64,000 nt of DNA, taken from the NCBI GenBank assembly GCA_015059945.1, contig SUZJ01000003.1:1-64000 (forward strand). Direction: 5' to 3'. The stretch is from Rikenellaceae bacterium (GTDB lineage: Bacteria > Bacteroidota > Bacteroidia > Bacteroidales > Rikenellaceae). The position numbers and the translations under genes were made by a program. Below, in pieces: positions 53,443 to 60,648 of this stretch. The notes below the pieces were generated by a model, which had not been told where the DNA came from, did not search any database, and worked only from the letters and a program-made list of their open reading frames with translations. Positions within the stretch are counted from its first letter, which is position 1. Each line of letters opens with the position of its first letter.

Positions 53443-53476
53443 AAGGCCGCCCTATCTGATAGGGTGGCCTTTTTTT
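53443..53476 (+). terminator. Terminator of the Hc1-like gene
   Basis: AAGGCC-CCCTA type stem with GGCCTT partner (one internal mismatch), then seven T. Confidence 0.88.
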
Positions 53477-53510
53477 AGGGGGGGGGTGTAGGGGGCGGGG
53501 CAACAGATGA

Positions 53511-54005
53511 TTACTTTTCTCCCAACCGCAACAAACTATCGAGCGAAAACCTACCCGCCCCAACAATGAGCAGGAAGATGTATATGCCTGCATAGACAAC
53601 GTGCAACTCGGCCTGGGCGAAGGTCTGCCCCGGAAAGAATAGAAAGGCTGCGCCAAACATCACTACCACCATTACGGCGGCAGCTATGCGCGTAAAGAGC
53701 CCTATTGCAAGGAGTACCCCTGCGCCAAGTTCGAGTAGCCCCACTATGGTAACCACTTGGTCGGAGGTTATGCCCCAAATCGAGGGGTACTCATTCTCAA
53801 TCATCAGGTAGTCTTGCGACTTGGTTATGGCCTGCGTAAAGAGCAGTGTAGCCACAAATAGCCGCAAAAAGAGCACACCTCGGTCGGCCGTAAGGAGCCG
53901 TGGCGAGGGGGTGCCAACGGGGGCTGTGGCAGGAGTAGATGCGGATGCAGGGGTGGATGCAGGGGCTACGGAGCCCCTCTTCTTGTTTTTAGTGTTGGCG
54001 GTCAT
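53511..54005 (-). CDS. DoxX-family membrane protein
   Basis: A 164-residue protein starting at the ATG at 54005 (the longer frame begins with TTG inside a hairpin). The N-terminal 40 residues are Ala/Pro/Thr-rich low complexity (APASTPASASTPATAPVGTP). Four hydrophobic helices of the DoxX type follow (GVLFLRLFVATLLFTQAI, VVTIVGLLELGAGVLLAIGLFTRIAAAVMVVVMFGAAFLFF, LHVVYAGIYIFLLIVGAG). DoxX proteins are small integral membrane proteins linked to quinone or redox metabolism; a precise role is not known. The disordered N-terminal extension is not usual for the family. Last gene of a minus-strand run starting with the aminotransferases. Confidence 0.82.
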   Translation of the reverse strand: MTANTKNKKRGSVAPASTPASASTPATAPVGTPSPRLLTADRGVLFLRLFVATLLFTQAITKSQDYLMIENEYPSIWGITSDQVVTIVGLLELGAGVLLAIGLFTRIAAAVMVVVMFGAAFLFFPGQTFAQAELHVVYAGIYIFLLIVGAGRFSLDSLLRLGEK

Positions 54006-54011
54006 AATAGT

Positions 54012-54047
54012 AGAGGTTGCTTTTTGACTCTGCAAAAAGCAACCTCT
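54012..54047. other. 15-bp perfect hairpin before the DoxX start
   Basis: AGAGGTTGCTTTTTG/CAAAAAGCAACCTCT with a six-base loop, ending six bases before the DoxX ATG on the minus strand. In RNA it would cover the ribosome binding region. It could also act as a terminator for the phosphatase gene (T5 inside the stem). Confidence 0.8.
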
Positions 54048-54087
54048 GTGCCATAACTATTATATAAATAATAATAGGTATAAACTC

Positions 54088-54555
54088 CTATCGGCTTAAT
54101 TTGTCGAGCAACACCTCACACCCCTCTTCGAGCATATCGAGCACCAGTTCAAAACCATCGGCCCCTTCGTAGTAGGGGTCGGGCACATAGTCGTAGCCAA
54201 AATGCGAGGGAATGTAGTCGGCCATACGTTCGAGCTTCTGCAACCCCTCTACGGTGGGCGACAAACGGCTGAGGCTTTCGTATACCGAGTCATCCATAGC
54301 CAGTAGCAGGTCGAAACGGTCAAAGTCGTCAGAGCGCACCTTGCGACTGCGATGGGTGAAGTTGTAGCCGCGACGCTTGCCTGCTGCCCTCATTCGTGGG
54401 TCGGGTAGGTCGCCTGCGTGCCCTCCGTAGGTGCCTGCCGAGTCTATCTCAAATTGGTCGGCAAGCCCTTTGCGGATGGTCAGTTGGCGAAAAATCTCAT
54501 CGGCAGCCGACGAGCGGCAAATGTTGCCAAGGCACACGAAAAGTACTTTTTTCAT
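54088..54555 (-). CDS. Low molecular weight protein tyrosine phosphatase
   Basis: A 155-residue cytoplasmic phosphatase. The active-site loop is FVCLGNICRSSAADE (C8, R14) and the general acid is in VPDPYYEG. It dephosphorylates phosphotyrosine; in bacteria it often opposes BY-kinases such as the Wzc-like protein encoded about 1 kb away. That functional link is inference, since the genes are on opposite strands and separated by two genes. It is 38 bases downstream of an aminotransferase gene. Confidence 0.94.
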   Translation of the reverse strand: MKKVLFVCLGNICRSSAADEIFRQLTIRKGLADQFEIDSAGTYGGHAGDLPDPRMRAAGKRRGYNFTHRSRKVRSDDFDRFDLLLAMDDSVYESLSRLSPTVEGLQKLERMADYIPSHFGYDYVPDPYYEGADGFELVLDMLEEGCEVLLDKLSR

Positions 54556-54593
54556 TATCTCAAATAATAGGTATTCCGAAGTTTAATAGCTTT

Positions 54594-55793
54594 CTACCTT
54601 ATTGTTCCTGGGTAGACCTTTAGCGCCTCACGCAGTATCTCGCACGAAGCCATCAGATCCTCCTTGCAGAGCACATAGGCCAATCGAGCCTCCTGCTTGC
54701 CCTTGCCCGCAGTGGCATAGAAACCCTGCGCAGGGGCTATCTGCACTGTGGCGCCCTTGTACGAGAACTCTTCGAGCAGCCAGCAGGCAAACTTGTGGCA
54801 GTCATCTACGGGGAAGCGTGCAATGGTGTAGAAAGCACCCTGAGGCAGGGGCGAGTAGACACCCTCTATCTTATTCAGCTCGCTCACCAGACAGTTGCGG
54901 CGCGAGGTGTACTCGGCCACCACAGCATCAAAGTAGCTCTGCGGAGCATCATAAGCTGCCGAGGCGGCAATCTGGGCCAAGAATGGGGGCGACAGACGTG
55001 CCTGGGCCAAGCGCAGGGCAGCGGCTATAACATCTTTGTTGCGGCTTACGATGTTGCCCAACCTCACGCCACACATACTAAAACGCTTCGACACCGAGTC
55101 GATGACCACCACATTCTCGTCAATACCCTTGAGCGAGAGGGCCGACACCTGCTTGGTGCCGTCGTAGCAAAACTCGCGGTAGACCTCGTCGCTGATTAGG
55201 AACAGGTGGTAGTGGCTCACCAGCTCGGCCAACATCTTCATCTCCTTCTCGGTGTAGAGGTGGCCCGTAGGGTTGTTGGGGTTGCAGATAAGTATGGCTT
55301 TGGTGCGGGGCGTGATGCGCTTTACGAACTCCTCTACGGGGGGCAGCGCAAAGTCGTTGTCGATGGTGCTGGGCACAGGCACCAGTATATTATCGTAACT
55401 GGCGGCAAAGGTGTTGTAGTTGGCATAAAAAGGCTCGGGCACCAGTATCTCCTCACCCGGGTTGGCACACACCAGCATAGCCATCTGGGCTGCCTCGGTG
55501 CCGCCGAGCGTAACTATCAGGTCGTCGATATCGATTTTTATATCGTTCTTGCGATAGTACTCCACGAGCTTTTGGCGATAGGGCAACAGACCTGCCGAGT
55601 GCGAGTAAGGGAAGATTTTATCCTCCACCCCCTGCACAGCCTTGACAGCCTCGATGGGGGTTTCGATGTCGGGTTGGCCAATGTTAAGCTTGTAGATTTT
55701 TGTGCCACGTGCGGCTGCGGCCTCGGCCAGCGGAACGAGCTGGCGGATGGGCGAAATGGGCAACGTGTGGCTCTTGGCGGAGATTTTCAACAT
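54594..55793 (-). CDS. Class I/II PLP aminotransferase, tandem paralogue 2
   Basis: A 399-residue fold-type I aminotransferase of the aspartate aminotransferase superfamily. Cofactor residues: NPNNPTG (N174), SDEVYREF (D202, Y205), Schiff-base lysine in SVSKRFSMCGVRLG (K236), and a C-terminal arginine region (ARLAYVLCKEDL). It is collinear and very similar to the gene just upstream at 55962-57158. The substrate may be aspartate, an aromatic or a branched-chain amino acid; the sequence does not decide. 168 bases separate the two paralogues. Confidence 0.9.
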   Translation of the reverse strand: MLKISAKSHTLPISPIRQLVPLAEAAAARGTKIYKLNIGQPDIETPIEAVKAVQGVEDKIFPYSHSAGLLPYRQKLVEYYRKNDIKIDIDDLIVTLGGTEAAQMAMLVCANPGEEILVPEPFYANYNTFAASYDNILVPVPSTIDNDFALPPVEEFVKRITPRTKAILICNPNNPTGHLYTEKEMKMLAELVSHYHLFLISDEVYREFCYDGTKQVSALSLKGIDENVVVIDSVSKRFSMCGVRLGNIVSRNKDVIAAALRLAQARLSPPFLAQIAASAAYDAPQSYFDAVVAEYTSRRNCLVSELNKIEGVYSPLPQGAFYTIARFPVDDCHKFACWLLEEFSYKGATVQIAPAQGFYATAGKGKQEARLAYVLCKEDLMASCEILREALKVYPGTIR

Positions 55794-55961
55794 AGCCGTA
55801 GAGTTTTAAGGTTGGTGTATATTTTTGTGCAAAATTGCCAAAACTTGTTGCTTGCCTTGTAAAAGTATCACATTTCCTGCAAAAAAGCAAGAAATAGGGG
55901 ATGAATTTCTCTTCACCCCCTATTCAGCGCCAACCGCAGCGGTTGACTCGATAGCAATGAT

Positions 55962-57158
55962 TTACAATCTGCCTGGATAGACCTTCAGCGCCTCGCGCAG
56001 AATCTCGCAGGCGGCCTTCAATTCCTCTTCACCCACCACATAGGCCAAGCGAGCCTCTTGAGCACCCATTCCGTCGGTGGCATAGAAGCCTCGTGCAGGG
56101 GCAAGCTGAACGGTTGCGCCCTTGTACGAAAACTCCTCGAGCAGCCAGCAGGCAAACTTGTGGCAGTCGTCTACGGGGAAGCGGGCAACGGTATAGAAAG
56201 CTCCCTGGGGCATAGGCGAGTAGACACCCTCAATCTTGTTCAGCTCGCCGACCAGGCAGTTGCGTCGCGAGGTGTACTCGGCCACTACATTGTCATAGTA
56301 CTCCTGAGGGGCATCAAAGGCGGCAATGGCCACCCTCTGGGCCAAGTAGGGCACCGACAATCGCGACTGGGCAATCTTCATAGCACCCTTCATAACCTCT
56401 TTGTTGCGACTTACGATGTTGCCCAGCCTTACGCCACACATACTAAAACGCTTCGACACCGAGTCTACAACAATCACATTCTCCTCAACCCCCTTGAGCG
56501 ACAAGGCCGAGATATGCTTGCGCCCATCGTAGCAAAACTCGCGATACACCTCGTCACTAATCAAGTACAAGTTGTACTGCTTGGCCAGTTCGCCCAACCT
56601 CTGCATCTCCTCCTCGGTGTAGAGGTAACCAGTGGGGTTGTTGGGGTTGCAGATTAGAATAGCTTTGGTGCGGGGCGTAATGCGCCTTACAAACTCCTCG
56701 ATTGGTGGCAACCCAAAGTTGTGCTCTATGTCGCTCGGTACGGGCACAATCACCTGGTCGTAGTTGGCCGCAAAGGTGGCATAGTTGGCATAGAAGGGCT
56801 CGGGAATCAATATCTCGTCGCCCTGATTGGCACAGATGAGCATTGCCATCTGCACAGCCTCGGTGCCGCCAAGTGTGGCTATGACGCTCTCGACTCCGAC
56901 CTCTATGTCGTGTTTTTTGTAATACTCGACAAGTTTCTTCCTGAACTCCATCAGGCCGGCCGAGTTGGTATAGGGGAATAGTTTGTCTTCGATTGTTCGG
57001 AGGGCATTGAGAGCCTCTTCGGGGCTATCGATATCGGGCTGTCCGATGTTTAGTTTGTAGACCTTGGTGCCGCGGGCGATGGCCGCATCGGCCAGTGGTA
57101 CCAGCTGTCGTGTGGGCGATACCGGTAGTTTGTGTAGTTTGTCAGAAATATTCAACAT
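55962..57158 (-). CDS. Class I/II PLP aminotransferase, tandem paralogue 1
   Basis: A 398-residue paralogue of 54594-55793 with the same motifs at the same positions (NPNNPTG N174, D202, Y205, K236). Most of the length aligns without gaps, and the blocks CNPNNPTG, SDEVYREFCYDG and SVSKRFSMCGVRLGNIVSRNK are identical. Differences cluster at the N-terminus and around 50-95, which may shift substrate preference. It probably arose by tandem duplication. First gene of the minus-strand run leading to the phosphatase and DoxX genes. Confidence 0.9.
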   Translation of the reverse strand: MLNISDKLHKLPVSPTRQLVPLADAAIARGTKVYKLNIGQPDIDSPEEALNALRTIEDKLFPYTNSAGLMEFRKKLVEYYKKHDIEVGVESVIATLGGTEAVQMAMLICANQGDEILIPEPFYANYATFAANYDQVIVPVPSDIEHNFGLPPIEEFVRRITPRTKAILICNPNNPTGYLYTEEEMQRLGELAKQYNLYLISDEVYREFCYDGRKHISALSLKGVEENVIVVDSVSKRFSMCGVRLGNIVSRNKEVMKGAMKIAQSRLSVPYLAQRVAIAAFDAPQEYYDNVVAEYTSRRNCLVGELNKIEGVYSPMPQGAFYTVARFPVDDCHKFACWLLEEFSYKGATVQLAPARGFYATDGMGAQEARLAYVVGEEELKAACEILREALKVYPGRL

Positions 57159-57279
57159 AAAGTTCTCTATCGTATTGATTATCTAATAAAACAGGCTGTC
57201 ATTCCCTCTGCCAAGCGGAAAAATTCACCTTTAGATGATGTAAAATTATATTTTTTGGGGTAATAATACAAAAAAAGAT

Positions 57280-57287
57280 TACATTTG
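57280..57287 (+). promoter_or_regulatory. -7 element of mscL
   Basis: TACATTTG about 48 bases before the ATG; the nearest TTG (57255-57257) is 22 bases upstream of it. Confidence 0.6.
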
Positions 57288-57334
57288 TGGTAAGAAAACT
57301 TTTTTACACACTAATCCACTAAAACTTTTTAACT

Positions 57335-57775
57335 ATGTCATTTTTGTCCGAATTCAAGAAATTTGCGCTCAAAGGTAACGTCGTAGATATGGCAGTCGGT
57401 GTTATCATTGGTGGTGCATTTGGTAAGATTGTAACCTCGTTGGTTAACGATGTTATTATGCCCCCTCTGGGTATGCTTATTGGCAAGGTAAACTTTACCG
57501 ACCTGGCCCTTAACTTGGGTAGTGCCGAAGCTCCCGTAATGTGGAAATATGGTGCATTCTTGCAGCAGGTATTCGACTTCCTGATTGTTGCAATGTGTAT
57601 TTTCTTGCTCATTAAGGGTATCAACCGCCTTTCGGAGCTGACCAAGAAGAAAGAGGAAGAGGAGGCTGCTGCTGCTCCTGCTCCTGCTCCCGCACCCGAA
57701 CCAGAGCCCGAACCACAGCCTACTAAGGAGGAGATTCTGCTGACCGAGATTCGCGACTTGCTCAAAAACAAATAG
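57335..57775 (+). CDS. mscL: Large-conductance mechanosensitive channel MscL
   Basis: A 146-residue inner-membrane channel that opens under membrane tension to release solutes during osmotic downshock. The signature is [40 protein letters not shown] (TM1, about 8-45). TM2 is near 75-97 ([20 protein letters not shown]), followed by a charged segment and a C-terminal helix ([15 protein letters not shown]). Between them lies an Ala-Pro/Glu-Pro linker ([16 protein letters not shown]) that lengthens the usual cytoplasmic part. It converges on mutS2 with a shared terminator. Confidence 0.96.
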   Translation: MSFLSEFKKFALKGNVVDMAVGVIIGGAFGKIVTSLVNDVIMPPLGMLIGKVNFTDLALNLGSAEAPVMWKYGAFLQQVFDFLIVAMCIFLLIKGINRLSELTKKKEEEEAAAAPAPAPAPEPEPEPQPTKEEILLTEIRDLLKNK

Positions 57776-57822
57776 TCGTCGGCAGTAGCGAAAGAGAGCT
57801 ACAACTCTTTCAACACACAAAA

Positions 57823-57857
57823 ACGACCTCGCCCACTCTTGCTTGGGGCGAGGTCGT
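57823..57857. terminator. Bidirectional terminator between mscL and mutS2
   Basis: Perfect 12-base-pair stem ACGACCTCGCCC/GGGCGAGGTCGT. It is followed by TTTTTG on the minus strand and CTGTTTT on the plus strand. Confidence 0.9.
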
Positions 57858-57889
57858 CTGTTTTGGTTATGACCACGAGCGATGGCGCG

Positions 57890-60367
57890 CTACTTAAACT
57901 TCACTACGGTAACTCCTGCACCACCTCGGTCGGGGTGGTCGTCGGTAGCTGAAGCCACCTGAGGAATATAGCGCAAGTAGCGACGTATCTCCTCTTTCAG
58001 AGCCCCCGTACCCTTGCCGTGCAGAATCGTAACCGACCCTATGCCAACCATTATGGCATCGTCGATAAAGTCCTGCACAATTTCCAGTGCATCGGCAGCG
58101 CGCTGGCCCCTGACGTCGATATTGTCTCGGAAGTTGAGCTTGCGGCTCGATATATCTACACTCACTACCGTACGGGCCGTAGTGGGCCTTGTCTGCTTCT
58201 TATACTCGCTATTCGATATGGCCTCCAAGCGGTCAATGGCAATGGTGGTCATAATCTGGCCGATGGCTACCGTGGCCTTCTTGCCCTTCATCGACACAAC
58301 CTCGCCCACACCGTCTTGGCCCACGATGCGCACCTTGGCCCCCACCTCTATCGGCAGCACTTTGGGCTCCTCGGGCTTCTGCTCCACCTCCGTAGCCTCG
58401 CCCCTTTGGGCCTTGCGCTCGGCACGTTTTTGGCGGCGGCGCTCAATCTTCTCCATCTCTCGCTCTACCCTCTCGCTCTCGGCCGAAACGTAGTCTACCT
58501 CCTCAATCACGCGCTCTTTGAGCGACTCAATCTCGCGACGGGCCAGTCGAGTGGTCTCCTTGTCGGCTTGCGACTCGCGAATAACCCTCACCGTATTCTC
58601 AATCGTGCGGTTGGTCTGGTCCAAGATACTCTTTGCATCCTCTTTGGCCTGACGGATGATAGCTGCGCGCTCCTCTTTAAGCTTGGAGAGTCGGTCGGCA
58701 TACTCGCTCTCCATCTCCTCCACGCGCTTGTCGGCAATGCGTATGCGCTCGCGCTTCTGCTCCCAGTAGTTGCGGTTGCGAGCCACCTCGCGCAGCTGCC
58801 TTTCGAGGCTTATGACCTCCGAGCCGGCCTTGTCCGAAGCGTTGCGGATGATGCTCTCGGGCAGACCAATCTTGCGAGCAATCTCTATGGCAAACGAGCT
58901 GCCCGGCTCGCCCATTTCGAGGCGGAACAGGGGTCTAATGTTCTGCACATCGAACATCATAGCACCATTTACCACCCCTCGATGGTTAGAAGCAAAGTAC
59001 TTGATATTGGTATAGTGAGTGGTAATAACACCGTATGCTCCTGCCTCGACAAATCTTTCGAGAATGGCCTCAGAGATTGCACCGCCAATCACGGGCTCGG
59101 TACCGCTACCAAACTCGTCAATCAGCAGCAGCGCCTTCTCCGATGCCCCCGCCAACATCTGCTTCATATTGAGCAGGTGCGACGAGTAGGTACTCAGGTC
59201 GTTGTCGATACTCTGCTGGTCGCCTATGTCGATATATATGTGGTCAAAAATGGGGAGTTCGCTCACAGCGCTGGCCGTAATGGCAATACCGCACTGGAAC
59301 ATATACTGCAACAGACCCACAGTCTTGAGGCAGACCGACTTACCACCTGCATTGGGGCCCGAGATGACCAAAATCCTGCGCCCCTGGTTTAGCACCAAGT
59401 CGAGGGGCACAACCTCTTTGTGCTCTCTGGCCAACGTTTGCTGCAAGAGTGGGTGGCGGGCATCGCTCAGGCGCAGCACCCCATCCTCCGACACAATAGC
59501 CTTATATGCACCATTATCGATAGCCCAGCGAGCCTTGGCGCGCAGCATATCGAATTGGGCCAGGTAGTGGCTACTGGCTTTAAGGTCGGGGCAGTGTGGG
59601 CGCAACGTGGCTGCAAACTCGGTCAAGATGCGTATAACCTCGCGTCGCTCGGCATACTCGAGCTCTTTCAGAGCGTTGTTAATCTCTACCACCTCCACGG
59701 GCTCGATGTAGACGGTCTTACCCGTTGCCGACTCGTCGTGAACAAAGCCTTTCAACTTGCGCTTGTTGGCCGCAGCTACGGGAATAACCGTGCGCCCCTC
59801 GCGCACCGACAGCGATGCATCGCTCTCCACAATGCCGTTTCTGATAGCCTCGGCCAGTACAGCGTGGAGCCTCTTGGCCGCCTGTCCTTCGTGCGAGCGT
59901 ATAGAGCGACGTATGTCGTACAACTCTGGGCTGGCGCTATCGCGCACCTCGCCCGTACGGTCGATGATGGTGTCGATATGGCCCACAATATCGGGGAAGT
60001 AGCCCACCCCACAGCCCATCTGGGCCGCAAGCGGAAAGCGTTCCTTGCGGGCCTCGAAAAACCTCACACCCTCGCCTACCGACTTGAGTCCTGCCCTCAG
60101 CTGCACAAGCTCCTCGCCCTCGAGAAATGATCCCTCGACAGCCAGCTTGCTCACATCGGCACCAAACTCGGTCAGCTCGCCCTTGGGAAAGTCGTGCTCC
60201 ATCATCAGCGCCTCGCGGAACTCCTCGGCCAGAGCCTGACGTGCAGCCACCTCGGCCGCGTCGGTCGAGAAGGTCTGCTCGGCCATAAGCGAGGCTCCCA
60301 CCGAGGTCGAACACCTCTCGAGCAACTGTGTGCGTATGCGGTCAAAACCGAGTTTCTGTTCTATCAT
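57890..60367 (-). CDS. mutS2: MutS2 (Smr-domain MutS family ATPase)
   Basis: An 825-residue MutS2 from the ATG at 60367 (MIEQKLGFDRIRTQLLERC); the longer frame adds a lysine-rich stretch not seen in the family. It has a MutS core and clamp (about 1-320), an ABC-type ATPase with Walker A ISGPNAGGKSVC (336-347) and LLIDEFGSGTEP as Walker B, a long coiled coil (about 500-640, KRERIRIADKRVEEMESEY) and a C-terminal Smr nuclease domain (about 750-825: IDVRGQRAADALEIV, ILHGKGTGAL). MutS2 lacks the mismatch-recognition domain. It is linked to suppression of recombination and to splitting collided ribosomes. Confidence 0.96.
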   Translation of the reverse strand: MIEQKLGFDRIRTQLLERCSTSVGASLMAEQTFSTDAAEVAARQALAEEFREALMMEHDFPKGELTEFGADVSKLAVEGSFLEGEELVQLRAGLKSVGEGVRFFEARKERFPLAAQMGCGVGYFPDIVGHIDTIIDRTGEVRDSASPELYDIRRSIRSHEGQAAKRLHAVLAEAIRNGIVESDASLSVREGRTVIPVAAANKRKLKGFVHDESATGKTVYIEPVEVVEINNALKELEYAERREVIRILTEFAATLRPHCPDLKASSHYLAQFDMLRAKARWAIDNGAYKAIVSEDGVLRLSDARHPLLQQTLAREHKEVVPLDLVLNQGRRILVISGPNAGGKSVCLKTVGLLQYMFQCGIAITASAVSELPIFDHIYIDIGDQQSIDNDLSTYSSHLLNMKQMLAGASEKALLLIDEFGSGTEPVIGGAISEAILERFVEAGAYGVITTHYTNIKYFASNHRGVVNGAMMFDVQNIRPLFRLEMGEPGSSFAIEIARKIGLPESIIRNASDKAGSEVISLERQLREVARNRNYWEQKRERIRIADKRVEEMESEYADRLSKLKEERAAIIRQAKEDAKSILDQTNRTIENTVRVIRESQADKETTRLARREIESLKERVIEEVDYVSAESERVEREMEKIERRRQKRAERKAQRGEATEVEQKPEEPKVLPIEVGAKVRIVGQDGVGEVVSMKGKKATVAIGQIMTTIAIDRLEAISNSEYKKQTRPTTARTVVSVDISSRKLNFRDNIDVRGQRAADALEIVQDFIDDAIMVGIGSVTILHGKGTGALKEEIRRYLRYIPQVASATDDHPDRGGAGVTVVKFK

Positions 60368-60389
60368 TTTTTTCTTTTCCTTTTTCTTT

Positions 60390-60411
60390 GCGACTTTTTG
60401 TAAAAAGTCGC
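60390..60411. other. Inverted repeat upstream of mutS2
   Basis: GCGACTTTTT-GT-AAAAAGTCGC, a perfect 10-base-pair stem 23 bases upstream of the mutS2 start. It could be a leader hairpin or operator. Confidence 0.7.
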
Positions 60412-60478
60412 CCAAAAACTTTTAGGCGATACTCACTACGTTCATATCGCTATACTAAGTCTGCTCAGCCTATATATT

Positions 60479-60641
60479 CCCCCTCTAAGTTAGAGGGGGT
60501 GCCCGTTAGGGCGGGGGCGTGTGTCTGACTTAGGTCGGTTTGACCAAGCTTCGCTTGCTCTAAAATGCTCACGCTCGGCATAGTCTGCAAGCAGCCTCTG
60601 CCCTCGCTTACTCGCATTTGCGACGTTGGACATTAGACGTT
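60479..60641 (-). repeat. Dispersed intergenic repeat, copy 3 (inverted)
   Basis: Reverse orientation to copies 1 and 2. Its core is nearly identical to copy 1 over about 85 bases, with one clear change in the AAGCTTGGTCAAA region. The hairpins are CCCCCTCTAA-G-TTAGAGGGGG and GCCC-GTTA-GGGC. It lacks the extra insert found in copy 1. It fills the gap between the mutS2 promoter region and the lptD 3' end. Confidence 0.87.
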
Positions 60642-60648
60642 ATACCCC

